Assembly: GCA_946479285.1 (NCBI GenBank)
Contig: CAMLFH010000022.1
Span: 6,489 to 70,488 of the forward strand
Reading direction: 5' to 3'
DNA length: 64,000 nucleotides
Origin: an uncultured Flavobacteriales bacterium
Lineage (GTDB): Bacteria > Bacteroidota > Bacteroidia > Flavobacteriales > Crocinitomicaceae
Shown: piece by piece, positions 36,227-44,013 of the stretch
Layout of the letters: every line of letters starts with the position of its first letter
Position numbering within the stretch: position 1 is the first letter of the stretch
Notes under the pieces: model-generated
Database searches by the model: none
The model's input: only the letters and a program-made list of their open reading frames with translations
What the model was told of the DNA's origin: nothing
Position numbers and translations under genes: made by a program

Positions 36227-37296
36227 GGTAGTTTTTCTAAGATTAAACTTGCATTTCCTCCTCCAAATCCGGAAGCGGTCTTCAAAACGGTCTTCAATTC
36301 TTTTGATTCGATGTTTTGAATGATATTCAATGGCACACTGGTTCCTGTTTCCTGAAAGCCAAGGTTTGGAAACAGGATGCTCTTTTCCATAGAAACAATG
36401 CTCATGATCGTTTCCAAAATTCCCGCAGCTCCCAAAGTATGGCCGAAATAGCCTTTCATGCTGTTGAGCGGAACATGGTCTAAGTGCGTTCTTCCAAAAG
36501 CAATACTTTCCATTTCATCATTGAAAACAGTAGCTGTTCCGTGTGCCGAAATAAAATCAATGTCAGCAGTACTTAAACCGCTTCGTTTCAATGTTTTTTC
36601 GATGGATCTGACCAAACCTTCTCCTGTTCGGGAAGGGCCGGAAATGTGATTGGCATCATTGGAAGACGATCCGCCTTTGTACAAAACGGCAAAATCTTTC
36701 GGTTTTTGAGTCGAAACCAGGACAATTCCACATCCTTCACCCAAGGAAGTTCCGTTCCTGGATTTATCAAATGGTTTACAAGCTTCACTGCTCAGGGCAA
36801 ACAAGCTTTGAAAACCGTAGGAAACAAAATCAGAAACCGCATCGATTCCGATAACAATTACTTGTTCGTATTTCCCAGCCAGCAAATAATCTGCTGCTGT
36901 ATTAATGGCAATGACTCCGGAAATGCATGCATTAGAAATAATGAACACTTCTGTTCCCGGAAAAAATTCGTGTATGATTGGCTGCGTACTCGCAAAGGTG
37001 TCACCCGGAAGTAAATCAATATTTCCCTTCGTTGAACTAACGATCACAGCTGTTTTTTGAGGAAAACCTAAGACTTTGACAAGTGCTTTTTCAAGAGCTT
37101 CTCTTAAAAGCGTATCGTAGCGATTGGCAGAAATTTCTTCCCGTTTAGCTAACGGAATGGGTGTATCCTCAAAACCCCCGTTTTCAACCGTTTTAATTCC
37201 GGAAATACCTTTTTGAAAAGCATCAACATGCTGCTCAACCGTGTTTCCAAGCGGAGTAACTAATGAAATCGGTGATATGTAAACCGGCTTATGCAT
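36223..37296 (-). CDS. beta-ketoacyl-ACP synthase family protein (short, ApeR-like candidate)
   Basis: The 357-residue protein is about 40 residues shorter than the other ketosynthases, mainly at the N-terminal half. The triad is nevertheless complete: C124 in ISNACISGVIAINTA, H252 in SAHGTATVFNDE and H286 in KGYFGHTLGAAG. The nucleophile motif SNACISG is less usual than ACSS. A starter-unit or priming condensation (aryl-CoA plus malonyl-ACP) would suit it, but that is inferred. It overlaps the thioesterase gene by 8 bases. Confidence 0.8.
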   Translation of the reverse strand: MHKPVYISPISLVTPLGNTVEQHVDAFQKGISGIKTVENGGFEDTPIPLAKREEISANRYDTLLREALEKALVKVLGFPQKTAVIVSSTKGNIDLLPGDTFASTQPIIHEFFPGTEVFIISNACISGVIAINTAADYLLAGKYEQVIVIGIDAVSDFVSYGFQSLFALSSEACKPFDKSRNGTSLGEGCGIVLVSTQKPKDFAVLYKGGSSSNDANHISGPSRTGEGLVRSIEKTLKRSGLSTADIDFISAHGTATVFNDEMESIAFGRTHLDHVPLNSMKGYFGHTLGAAGILETIMSIVSMEKSILFPNLGFQETGTSVPLNIIQNIESKELKTVLKTASGFGGGNASLILEKLP

Positions 37297-37717
37297 CTAT
37301 CCAATTTTGAGCTTCTTCCCAAATGCGGTAGAATTCAGGTTTGATCAATTCTAAGGTTCGATCCGAAACAAACATGAATACCTGCATGGTCATTCCTTTT
37401 GCTGCAACTTGTTTGGTTGTCTCATTGATTACTTCGTAACGAAAGACAATTTTGGCGGAATCGTGTTTTTCAAGGATCACATTTACCAATGCTTCTTCTC
37501 CAAAAAAGATGGAGGCTTTGTGTGAAATTTCCGATTTTACAATCGGAACGAAATATCCCTGGGCATAAATATCCAGGTACTGGACGCCATAATCTCTCCC
37601 GAATTGCTCACGCGCATCTTCAAAGAATTTCAGGTAGTTTCCATGCCATACAACACCCATTGCATCCGTTTCACTGAAACGAATCGGTACGCGAATGGAA
37701 GATTTTAGGATTTTCAT
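37289..37717 (-). CDS. acyl-CoA thioesterase, 4HBT/YbgC type
   Basis: The 142-residue hotdog protein has the 4-hydroxybenzoyl-CoA thioesterase motif FSETDAMGVVWHGNYLKFFEDAREQF, with the catalytic Asp in ETDAMG. It could release a chain from ACP or CoA, or edit mis-primed carriers. It overlaps the next hotdog gene by 4 bases. Confidence 0.87.
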   Translation of the reverse strand: MKILKSSIRVPIRFSETDAMGVVWHGNYLKFFEDAREQFGRDYGVQYLDIYAQGYFVPIVKSEISHKASIFFGEEALVNVILEKHDSAKIVFRYEVINETTKQVAAKGMTMQVFMFVSDRTLELIKPEFYRIWEEAQNWIDA

Positions 37718-38142
37718 GCCAGAACAATTTTCATTTGGCAGCTCACCAGCACATTTCCGTTTGATTTTGCCGTTCCTTCCACTAAGTGAATGGTATCAAA
37801 AGTGCTCAATACTTCCACGGAGGTTTCGATGAGGTCGTTTTCTTTTGCCGCTTGCTGCACGTTTACATGAGTCACTGCGCCGATGAAACCCAATTTCGGT
37901 TCGCCGCCTTCTACCAGGCTGTTCAAATAACCAAAGCCGGCAGCGCAGGTTTGTGCAATATTTTCAATCAATGCTGATTCGGATAGAACAGCGTTTTCTA
38001 AGAACAAATTGTCAGATGCAATCTTAAATTCGGTTTTAAAACCCGTTTCATCTGCTGTCAAAAGGCTGTCAATCATTACAAAAGGAGCTCTTTGTGGAAT
38101 AATTGACGTGATATTTTCTTTGCTAATCAACATAATATTCAA
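37714..38142 (-). CDS. FabZ-like hotdog protein without the active-site His (ApeP-like candidate)
   Basis: The 142-residue protein starts like FabZ (ENITSIIPQRAPFVMIDSLL) and keeps the central helix ESALIENIAQTCAAGFGYLN with its acidic residue. The segment that should read HFPxxP is DNLFLENAVLS, without the His. Aryl polyene systems use two hotdog dehydratases as a complex (ApeI-ApeP). This one may supply only part of a composite active site with the His-bearing protein at 31541. It overlaps the acyltransferase gene by 20 bases. Confidence 0.72.
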   Translation of the reverse strand: MNIMLISKENITSIIPQRAPFVMIDSLLTADETGFKTEFKIASDNLFLENAVLSESALIENIAQTCAAGFGYLNSLVEGGEPKLGFIGAVTHVNVQQAAKENDLIETSVEVLSTFDTIHLVEGTAKSNGNVLVSCQMKIVLA

Positions 38143-38995
38143 AAAAATTAAACCATTGGGTTGGGCTTGCTTTCACTTGTTTTTCCAAGTATTTTGCATA
38201 CGTTTCTGCTATTTTTTCAGGTGATTCGAACTCTGTGAGCGGATCGGTAGCACTTAATTCGTAGTGCGTACTTCCTGATTTAACGGCGTATACAAAGGTA
38301 AGCGGAACTTTGAATTTATGCGCCATAATAAATGGTCCTGCGGGGAATTCTGCAAAACCGTTCAAAAACGGCAATCTAAAGTTCTTTTGACCGGGTGTGG
38401 TTCTGTCGGCATGCAAAGCAATTAATTCGTTGCGTTTTAATGCCTGGTGGATCAAGATAAGGTGGGAAAGATCATCTTTAATCGGGATGAGCTGGTAGTG
38501 CGATTTCCCGGCAGAGTCTTCAATAAACGCTTTGATTTTTTGAACTTCGGCGTCGAGCATCAGGATATTGATCTTTAGAGTGATTCTTTCCCCAAGAAGG
38601 TTTCCTGCATTTTCCCAATTGCCTAAATGAGCAGAGAAAAGAAATCCACCTTTACCCGCTTCATTCATCCTAATCAGAGCTTCTTCGTTGTTAAAACGAA
38701 AAGTAAAGATTCTTTTCCGGGGAGTTTTCAGAGCTATCCGGTCGATCAGCGTCTGTCCGAACAAATAGAAATTCCTGGCGCTTGATTTAATCGCTTTCCA
38801 CTTGCTGTAATTGAATCCTTTTTGATAGAAGGAAACCAAAGCTCTGCGCGGTTTGCGTGAAAAAAGCAAAAAGTACCCGGAAACTCCGAGACAAAAGAAG
38901 TAGGCAAATCGAACCCCTAAAAACCGAATAGAGTAGATAAAGAACTTATACCCCCAAAGCGAACCTTTGGTTTTACCATCCCATTTTTGTTCCAT
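38123..38995 (-). CDS. LpxL/HtrB-type lysophospholipid acyltransferase
   Basis: The 290-residue protein has an N-terminal hydrophobic region (YSIRFLGVRFAYFFCLGVSGYFLLF), the catalytic HxxxxE motif in FSAHLGNWENAGNLLGE (about residue 118), LIALHADRTTPGQKNFRLPF and FPAGPFIMAHKFKVPLTFVYAV. The family transfers acyl chains from ACP to lipid acceptors at the inner membrane. In this operon it is a candidate for joining an ACP-bound aryl polyene to a lipid or resorcinol hydroxyl. The acceptor is inferred. Confidence 0.87.
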   Translation of the reverse strand: MEQKWDGKTKGSLWGYKFFIYSIRFLGVRFAYFFCLGVSGYFLLFSRKPRRALVSFYQKGFNYSKWKAIKSSARNFYLFGQTLIDRIALKTPRKRIFTFRFNNEEALIRMNEAGKGGFLFSAHLGNWENAGNLLGERITLKINILMLDAEVQKIKAFIEDSAGKSHYQLIPIKDDLSHLILIHQALKRNELIALHADRTTPGQKNFRLPFLNGFAEFPAGPFIMAHKFKVPLTFVYAVKSGSTHYELSATDPLTEFESPEKIAETYAKYLEKQVKASPTQWFNFFEYYVD

Positions 38996-39001
38996 TCACC
39001 T

Positions 39002-39247
39002 TTAAGCGTTCAAACGTTGCTCAACTAAATCGTAGAAATCGTTAAAAGTTTCAATTGTTTTGAAATCTTCAGCAGTAGGCTTGATCCCCAAATTCTCTTC
39101 GATAACAACCACCAAATCAACGTAGTCTAAACTGTCAAGGTCTAAAGTAGCCTGTAAGTTGTTTTCCGGCTGGATCAATGCTGCATCTACTTCAAATTCT
39201 TCAGATAAAAATTGCTTTGTCGTAAGAATGATGTCTTCTCTTTTCAT
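39002..39247 (-). CDS. acyl carrier protein
   Basis: An 81-residue ACP with Ser39 in LDLDSLDYVDLVVVIEENLGI. It differs clearly from the two other ACPs in the cluster, which resemble each other. It probably serves a different step, such as aryl priming, with the adjacent ketosynthase. It lies between the acyltransferase and the FabF-like gene with gaps of 6 and 16 bases. Confidence 0.92.
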   Translation of the reverse strand: MKREDIILTTKQFLSEEFEVDAALIQPENNLQATLDLDSLDYVDLVVVIEENLGIKPTAEDFKTIETFNDFYDLVEQRLNA

Positions 39248-39263
39248 GTCGTTTAGGTAACTC

Positions 39264-40487
39264 TTATTTTTTAAACTTTTTGATAATCAATGAGGAATTG
39301 GTTCCTCCAAATCCAAATGAATTCGATAAGAAACAATCAATATTCTGTTCCCGGTAGCTTGGAATAATATTGATTTTTTCCGAATGTTCATCGGGATTTT
39401 CAAAATTAATATTCGGTGCAATAAAGTCATTATTCATCATCAACAAGGAATAAACAATCTCACTTGCTCCGGCCATCCAACATTCGTGCCCGGTCATACT
39501 TTTGGTAGAACTTACAGGAACTTTGGAGCCCAGTACGTTGAAAATCGCTTCTGCTTCTGTAGAATCTCCTATCGGAGTTGAAGTAGCGTGCGCATTTACG
39601 TAATCAATATCTTTTGGTGTTAAATTCGCTTGTTTCAAAGCCATGTTCAAGGATCTGAACTGACCGTCGAAGTTTGGATTAGAAATGTGATCTCCGTTCG
39701 AAGAGAACCCAAATCCAACGATTTCTCCATAGATTGGAGCGTTTCTTTTCAAAGCAGATTCCAAAGATTCGATAATAACTGTTGCAGCACCACCGGATGG
39801 GACCAACCCGTCGCGGTCTCTGTCGAATGGTCGGCTGGCCATTGAAGCCGCGGCATCTCTAACTGAGAATGCTCCTAAACCATCGAAACTTGCCATTGCA
39901 AAAACGTTTATCTCTTGTGCTCCACCGCAAACTACGCGTTCCTGCAATCCTTGTTTGATCAGTAAGTAACCCATTCCAATAGAATGAGACCCTGAAGAAC
40001 AGGCAGCAGAAATCGTGAAATTCATACCTTTCAATTTATAAATCGTTGAAAGATTCATGTTCACGGTTGAGTTCATATTTTGGAAAATGTCTCCACTTCC
40101 GATAAGTGTTGTGTTTTTCTTCGCTCGAACTTTATCTACGGTTTCAATCACAGCACCGGCTGTTGAATCGTTTCCGAATATAATTCCTGTTTCTGTTTTA
40201 TCGAGAAAATCCGCATCGAGTCCGGACCCTTCCATTGCCTGTTTTGTGGACATGAAGGCATAACGAGCCGGTTGATGCATTCCGATACGCTGACGACGGG
40301 ATAAGAAAGGAGTCAGATCCGGTTCGGCAACCATTCCGGTAAAACAAGAGCGGTATCCAAATTCTTCACGCTGCTCATCGTAAATAACTCCACTGCGCCC
40401 AAGACGCAGGGATTCCAGAACCGTATCCAGGTTTTCACCCAAACACGAGTAGGCACCAATTCCGGTAATTACTACACGATGTTCCAT
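39264..40487 (-). CDS. beta-ketoacyl-ACP synthase (FabF/FabB-like)
   Basis: The 407-residue ketosynthase has C163 in ISAACSSGSHSIGMGYLLI, H300 in VNAHATSTPIGDSTE and H334 in KSMTGHECWMAG. Other hallmarks are RPFDRDRDGLVPSGGAAT and SNSFGFGGTNSSLII. The GHECWMAG segment, where FabF has GHxxGAAG, is FabB-like. It is the most fatty-acid-synthase-like of the ketosynthases here. It lies between a distinct ACP and the ketoreductase. Confidence 0.9.
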   Translation of the reverse strand: MEHRVVITGIGAYSCLGENLDTVLESLRLGRSGVIYDEQREEFGYRSCFTGMVAEPDLTPFLSRRQRIGMHQPARYAFMSTKQAMEGSGLDADFLDKTETGIIFGNDSTAGAVIETVDKVRAKKNTTLIGSGDIFQNMNSTVNMNLSTIYKLKGMNFTISAACSSGSHSIGMGYLLIKQGLQERVVCGGAQEINVFAMASFDGLGAFSVRDAAASMASRPFDRDRDGLVPSGGAATVIIESLESALKRNAPIYGEIVGFGFSSNGDHISNPNFDGQFRSLNMALKQANLTPKDIDYVNAHATSTPIGDSTEAEAIFNVLGSKVPVSSTKSMTGHECWMAGASEIVYSLLMMNNDFIAPNINFENPDEHSEKINIIPSYREQNIDCFLSNSFGFGGTNSSLIIKKFKK

Positions 40488-40489
40488 AG

Positions 40490-41221
40490 TTAAGCGTAAA
40501 TTCCTCCGTTAATATTAATCACTTCACCAGTAATGTAAGCTGCCTTATCAGAAGCTAAAAAACTCGCAAGGTACGCTACTTCTTCCACTTTTCCAAAGCG
40601 GTTGGCAGGAACCATTCTTTTTAATTCGTTCATATCCAGGTCGCTAGTCATGTCTGATTCAATGAATCCCGGAGCGATCGCATTTACCGTAATATTTCGT
40701 TTTGCAATTTCCTGGGAAAGTGCTTTTGTTGCAGCTATCATGCCACCTTTTGCAGCAGAGTAATTGGTTTGTCCGGGAACACCTTTCAATCCGCTTAAAG
40801 ATGCGATATTAATGATGCGTCCGCTTCGTTGTCTCAACATACGTTGTATAATTGCTTGTGTGCAATTATACATTCCTTTCAAAGAAGTGTTCAAAACAGC
40901 ATCCCAATCTTCTTCGGTTACCCAGGGAAACAGGTTGTCTTTTGTAATTCCGGCATTGTTTACCAATGTATGAATAATTCCTTCCGGATTAGCTGAATAC
41001 CAGTTCTCCACAGCCGTTTTTACAGCGGCACCGTCTTTTACATCAAAATGCATCAATTCACCCGTTCCGCCTGCTTGTTGAATTAAACTCAAAGTTTCTT
41101 CAGCAGCAGCTTTATTGGAAGCGTAATTGATTAAGATATGAAGGCCTAAATCCTGGGATATTTGTAGTGCGATTGCACGACCGATTCCTCTGGAAGCACC
41201 TGTGATCAGAGCAGATTTCAT
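40490..41221 (-). CDS. 3-oxoacyl-ACP reductase (FabG-like SDR)
   Basis: The 243-residue short-chain dehydrogenase has the NADPH-binding ITGASRGIGRAIAL at the N-terminus, LVNNAGITKDN, the catalytic Ser in INIASLSGL and the Tyr/Lys pair in QTNYSAAKGG. The FabG C-terminal ITGEVININGG follows. It reduces beta-ketoacyl-ACP in each polyene extension round (ApeQ role). It is the only ketoreductase in the cluster, so all ketosynthase sets must share it or the housekeeping enzyme. It overlaps the ammonia-lyase gene by 4 bases. Confidence 0.93.
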   Translation of the reverse strand: MKSALITGASRGIGRAIALQISQDLGLHILINYASNKAAAEETLSLIQQAGGTGELMHFDVKDGAAVKTAVENWYSANPEGIIHTLVNNAGITKDNLFPWVTEEDWDAVLNTSLKGMYNCTQAIIQRMLRQRSGRIINIASLSGLKGVPGQTNYSAAKGGMIAATKALSQEIAKRNITVNAIAPGFIESDMTSDLDMNELKRMVPANRFGKVEEVAYLASFLASDKAAYITGEVININGGIYA

Positions 41222-42747
41222 AGGGCAAGAGTTGTTTTCTTAAGGGTGTTTGTTACTTCTCGTATAGCTTCAAATTGCGGAATATCTTCATTAATTGTCG
41301 GAGATACAGCACGAATTTGAGTATAAATTTCTTTCGTTTTAGAAGAAAGTTTGTTTCTCTTGGTTTCATCCAGTAAATCGATAGCCTGGCAAACAGACAT
41401 CATGTGGATAGCCATAACCTGGAAACCATTCTCAATCACTTTCTTAGCAATAACCGCACTGTTTGTTCCCATACTCACGATGTCCTGATTATCGTTGTTG
41501 TTGGAAATACTGTGTACGTACATCGAGTTTGAAAGCATTTGGTTTTCGGCAGTGGTAGAAGTTGCAGTAAATTGCATTCCCTGGATCCCGAAGTTTAATC
41601 CTAAAGTTTGTGTATTCAGGAAGGGAGGAAAAACTCCGTTGATCTTACTGTTCAACAGGAAGTTCAACTGTCTTTCTGCAAGCATGGTCAATTTAGTAAT
41701 CACCAATTTGATCTTGTCCATTTCCAATGAAACGTAATCTCCGTGGAAGTTTCCTCCGTGGAATACATTTTCACGCTCCAGGCTCACCACCGGATTATCA
41801 TTCGTAGAATTGATCTCGTTTTCAAGGATCGTTTTCGCGTAATCCAAAGTGTCCTTTACCGGACCAAGGATTTGCGGAATACAGCGAATGGAATAATATT
41901 CCTGGATTTTCTTTTTGAATTCGGTTGTTTCAGCAGCTTTATCGTCTGTGAAAAGCTCTTCACGTTTTTTAATCAAGGTGCTGTCTTTCAAAAAGTCACG
42001 CATTGATTTTGCAATGGATTGCTGACCCGCGTGTAATTTCACCTCATTCAAACCTACGGAGAAAGAATCGTCGTATGATTCTACGATCTCATTGATCATG
42101 GTGGAAGCAGCTATTGCCCAATCCAATAAACGGTAAGAATAGATCAAATTCACAGAACCAATTCCCGACATACAGGAAGTTCCGTTCATCAAACCTAATC
42201 CGTCGCGTAATTTTACTTTCAAAGGAGTGATGTTCTTCTCAGCTAAAACTTCTGAAGTTTTTCTGCGAACACCGTCAATGTATACGTACCCTTCTCCGAT
42301 CAGGTTTAGCGCCAAATGAGCCAGTTGAACCAAATCACCGCTTGCTCCAACACCACCGTGCTCAAAGATCTCAGGAATGATGTCATGGTTTAGAAATTGA
42401 ACCAATTGTTCAATCACTCCATAACTTACCCCTGAATTTCCCTGCATGAAATTCGTTAGCCGGGAAAGTACAACTGCTCTTGCTGATTCGGCATCCAATA
42501 CATTTCCTGTTCCGGAAGAGTGACTTCTGATCAGGTTATACTGAAGCTGATTTAGTTTGTCTTCATCTATTTTGAATTGAGCCATGGGCCCAAAACCTGT
42601 ATTGATTCCATAGATGATCTTATCACTTGAAAATTCCTGAAGGAAAGAAAACGAGCGTTCCAATTCCTTACGAACATCGTCTGAAATGATGTATTCCTTC
42701 TTTTCAAGACTAAAGGACTCTATTTGTTTTAAATCAAGTTTGTTCAT
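41218..42747 (-). CDS. tyrosine ammonia-lyase (HAL/PAL superfamily)
   Basis: The enzyme removes ammonia from tyrosine to give 4-coumarate, the aryl starter of flexirubin. The MIO cofactor forms from A135-S136-G137 in GGVGASGDLVQLAHLAL. Tyr46 (IIYGINTGFGPMAQ) and the selectivity loop YNLIRSHSSGTG are present. Long blocks such as VITKLTMLAERQLN and NNNDNQDIVSMGTNSAVI look as I remember Flavobacterium johnsoniae TAL. The 509 residues are normal. A histidine lyase is less likely because of this resemblance and the context. Confidence 0.88.
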   Translation of the reverse strand: MNKLDLKQIESFSLEKKEYIISDDVRKELERSFSFLQEFSSDKIIYGINTGFGPMAQFKIDEDKLNQLQYNLIRSHSSGTGNVLDAESARAVVLSRLTNFMQGNSGVSYGVIEQLVQFLNHDIIPEIFEHGGVGASGDLVQLAHLALNLIGEGYVYIDGVRRKTSEVLAEKNITPLKVKLRDGLGLMNGTSCMSGIGSVNLIYSYRLLDWAIAASTMINEIVESYDDSFSVGLNEVKLHAGQQSIAKSMRDFLKDSTLIKKREELFTDDKAAETTEFKKKIQEYYSIRCIPQILGPVKDTLDYAKTILENEINSTNDNPVVSLERENVFHGGNFHGDYVSLEMDKIKLVITKLTMLAERQLNFLLNSKINGVFPPFLNTQTLGLNFGIQGMQFTATSTTAENQMLSNSMYVHSISNNNDNQDIVSMGTNSAVIAKKVIENGFQVMAIHMMSVCQAIDLLDETKRNKLSSKTKEIYTQIRAVSPTINEDIPQFEAIREVTNTLKKTTLAL

Positions 42748-42770
42748 GTTACGTTAAAGTGGGGAGTAAC

Positions 42771-43820
42771 TTATTTCGGTAATTTAACTTCAAGAATAGT
42801 GTGAAAACGATCCTCGTGAAGCGGATGTTCTGCAACGGTTTCGAATCCTGCTTTTTCAATAATGTATTTTAATGCAGAAGAAGAGTACATTTTACTGTTT
42901 CCATTTGCCAATGCTGTAAAATAAAGCGAAGTAGCAATTAAGCTAAACTCTGCTGCGGGGAAACGCTGATCGTCTATAAATGTTTCCATGATAAAGATAG
43001 TAGCATCCGGTTTCATGTTTTTCTTGATCTTCAACAAGATTGCTTCAATCTCTTTTTCGCTGAAACAGTCCAGGAACTGGCTCATCCAGTAAACGTCTGC
43101 ACCTGTCGGGATCTCAGAATTCGGATCAAGCATGTTGCGCTCGTTGTAATCCACGCGGTCTTTAATCTCCGGAATCGCATCAATATTTGCTTTGGCAACT
43201 TTCAATTGAACGCCAAGGTCAAAAATACTTACACGTACATTCGGATCGTGTTTCGTACTTGCAACGGCCCATTTTCCAGTGTTCCCGCCAATATCGTAAA
43301 TGTGTTTCGGGTGGTGTTTAAAAATGATTTTCAACGCTTCCCCGAATGAATTATCGGAATAATGATGATCGAACTCGAACCACGAAGTTTTTAATGGCTC
43401 CGGTAAAAGTGATAATCCTTCATAAATAGTTGCCCACGGACCAATTTCTTTCAATCCTTCCGGTTTTCCATTCAAAATGGAATCTTTCAGGTGAAATAAT
43501 CCTTTGTAGCAAATGTCTTGTGTAAACATCAGGTTTACTTTCGTCATTTCGTCGCGCGTCAAAAAGTACCCGATTTTGGAAAGTGTGTATTTATTTTCAT
43601 GCAGCTCCAGGATGTCAGCAGCTTTAGCCATTTCTACTAAAACACGAACTCCGTATTCGCTGATATTTTTTCGTTTTGCGATTTCCTCGATGGTTAAGCC
43701 CTCTTTTTCTTCATACAATTCGTCCATGATTCCAAGGCTCGACATTGTATAAACAGTTTGGAATACAAACGGACTAAAGGCAATTTTTTGTGCCTCGTAC
43801 AAAGAGTTTAATGCTTTCAT
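42771..43820 (-). CDS. SAM-dependent methyltransferase, O-methyltransferase fold
   Basis: The 349-residue protein has an N-terminal winged-helix dimerisation region (about 10-100, MDELYEEKEGLTIEEIAKR). A class I methyltransferase domain follows, with motif I IYDIGGNTGKWAVAS near residue 168 and YNERNMLDPNSEIPTGADVYWMSQFLDCFSE. Such proteins methylate small aromatics. Flexirubins often carry a ring methyl, so it may modify the aryl head; C- or O-methylation cannot be told. It is the first gene of the leftward polyene operon, 23 bases upstream of the ammonia-lyase. Confidence 0.85.
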   Translation of the reverse strand: MKALNSLYEAQKIAFSPFVFQTVYTMSSLGIMDELYEEKEGLTIEEIAKRKNISEYGVRVLVEMAKAADILELHENKYTLSKIGYFLTRDEMTKVNLMFTQDICYKGLFHLKDSILNGKPEGLKEIGPWATIYEGLSLLPEPLKTSWFEFDHHYSDNSFGEALKIIFKHHPKHIYDIGGNTGKWAVASTKHDPNVRVSIFDLGVQLKVAKANIDAIPEIKDRVDYNERNMLDPNSEIPTGADVYWMSQFLDCFSEKEIEAILLKIKKNMKPDATIFIMETFIDDQRFPAAEFSLIATSLYFTALANGNSKMYSSSALKYIIEKAGFETVAEHPLHEDRFHTILEVKLPK

Positions 43821-43894
43821 GGGTTCAATCTACTACCGAATTCCGAGTATTAGTTTTTACTTGTTGTTCGATCGGGTTAATTTAAAATTGGCGT

Positions 43895-43902
43895 CAAAGT
43901 TA
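43895..43902 (-). promoter_or_regulatory. candidate -7 box of the leftward polyene operon
   Basis: TAACTTTG on the leftward strand is an exact TAnnTTTG match and the same octamer as in the pgk promoter, 74 bases before the methyltransferase ATG. No TTTG at the usual -33 spacing. Confidence 0.4.
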
Positions 43903-43945
43903 GGAAAAAAAAACAGTGTTTTACCCGAATGTTGATTCTTAGTAG

Positions 43946-43960
43946 TTAGCAATTTGCTAA
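43946..43960. promoter_or_regulatory. palindrome TTAGCAATTTGCTAA, possible operator
   Basis: A 15-base dyad with one central base lies between the divergent methyltransferase and CrtI-like genes. A near-identical 14-base version (TTAGCAATTGCTAA) lies upstream of cysS at 62099-62112. Either could bind a dimeric regulator, and this position could control both polyene transcription units. No regulator is assigned. Confidence 0.35.
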
Positions 43961-43997
43961 AAATGGAAAGATCGAAGCTTTGAAAGCGGTATTTCAT

Positions 43998-44005
43998 TAA
44001 TTTTG
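43998..44005 (+). promoter_or_regulatory. candidate -7 box of the CrtI-like gene
   Basis: TAATTTTG ends 8 bases before the ATG at 44014. A TTTG lies at 43979-43982, giving a 15-base spacer, shorter than the usual ~19. The leader would be only a few bases. Confidence 0.35.
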
Positions 44006-44013
44006 AAGCCGAA

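Noticed and set aside
41218..42747. Histidine ammonia-lyase
   Set aside because: The MIO family motif alone would allow it, but the sequence resembles flavobacterial tyrosine ammonia-lyase, and no hut genes are near.
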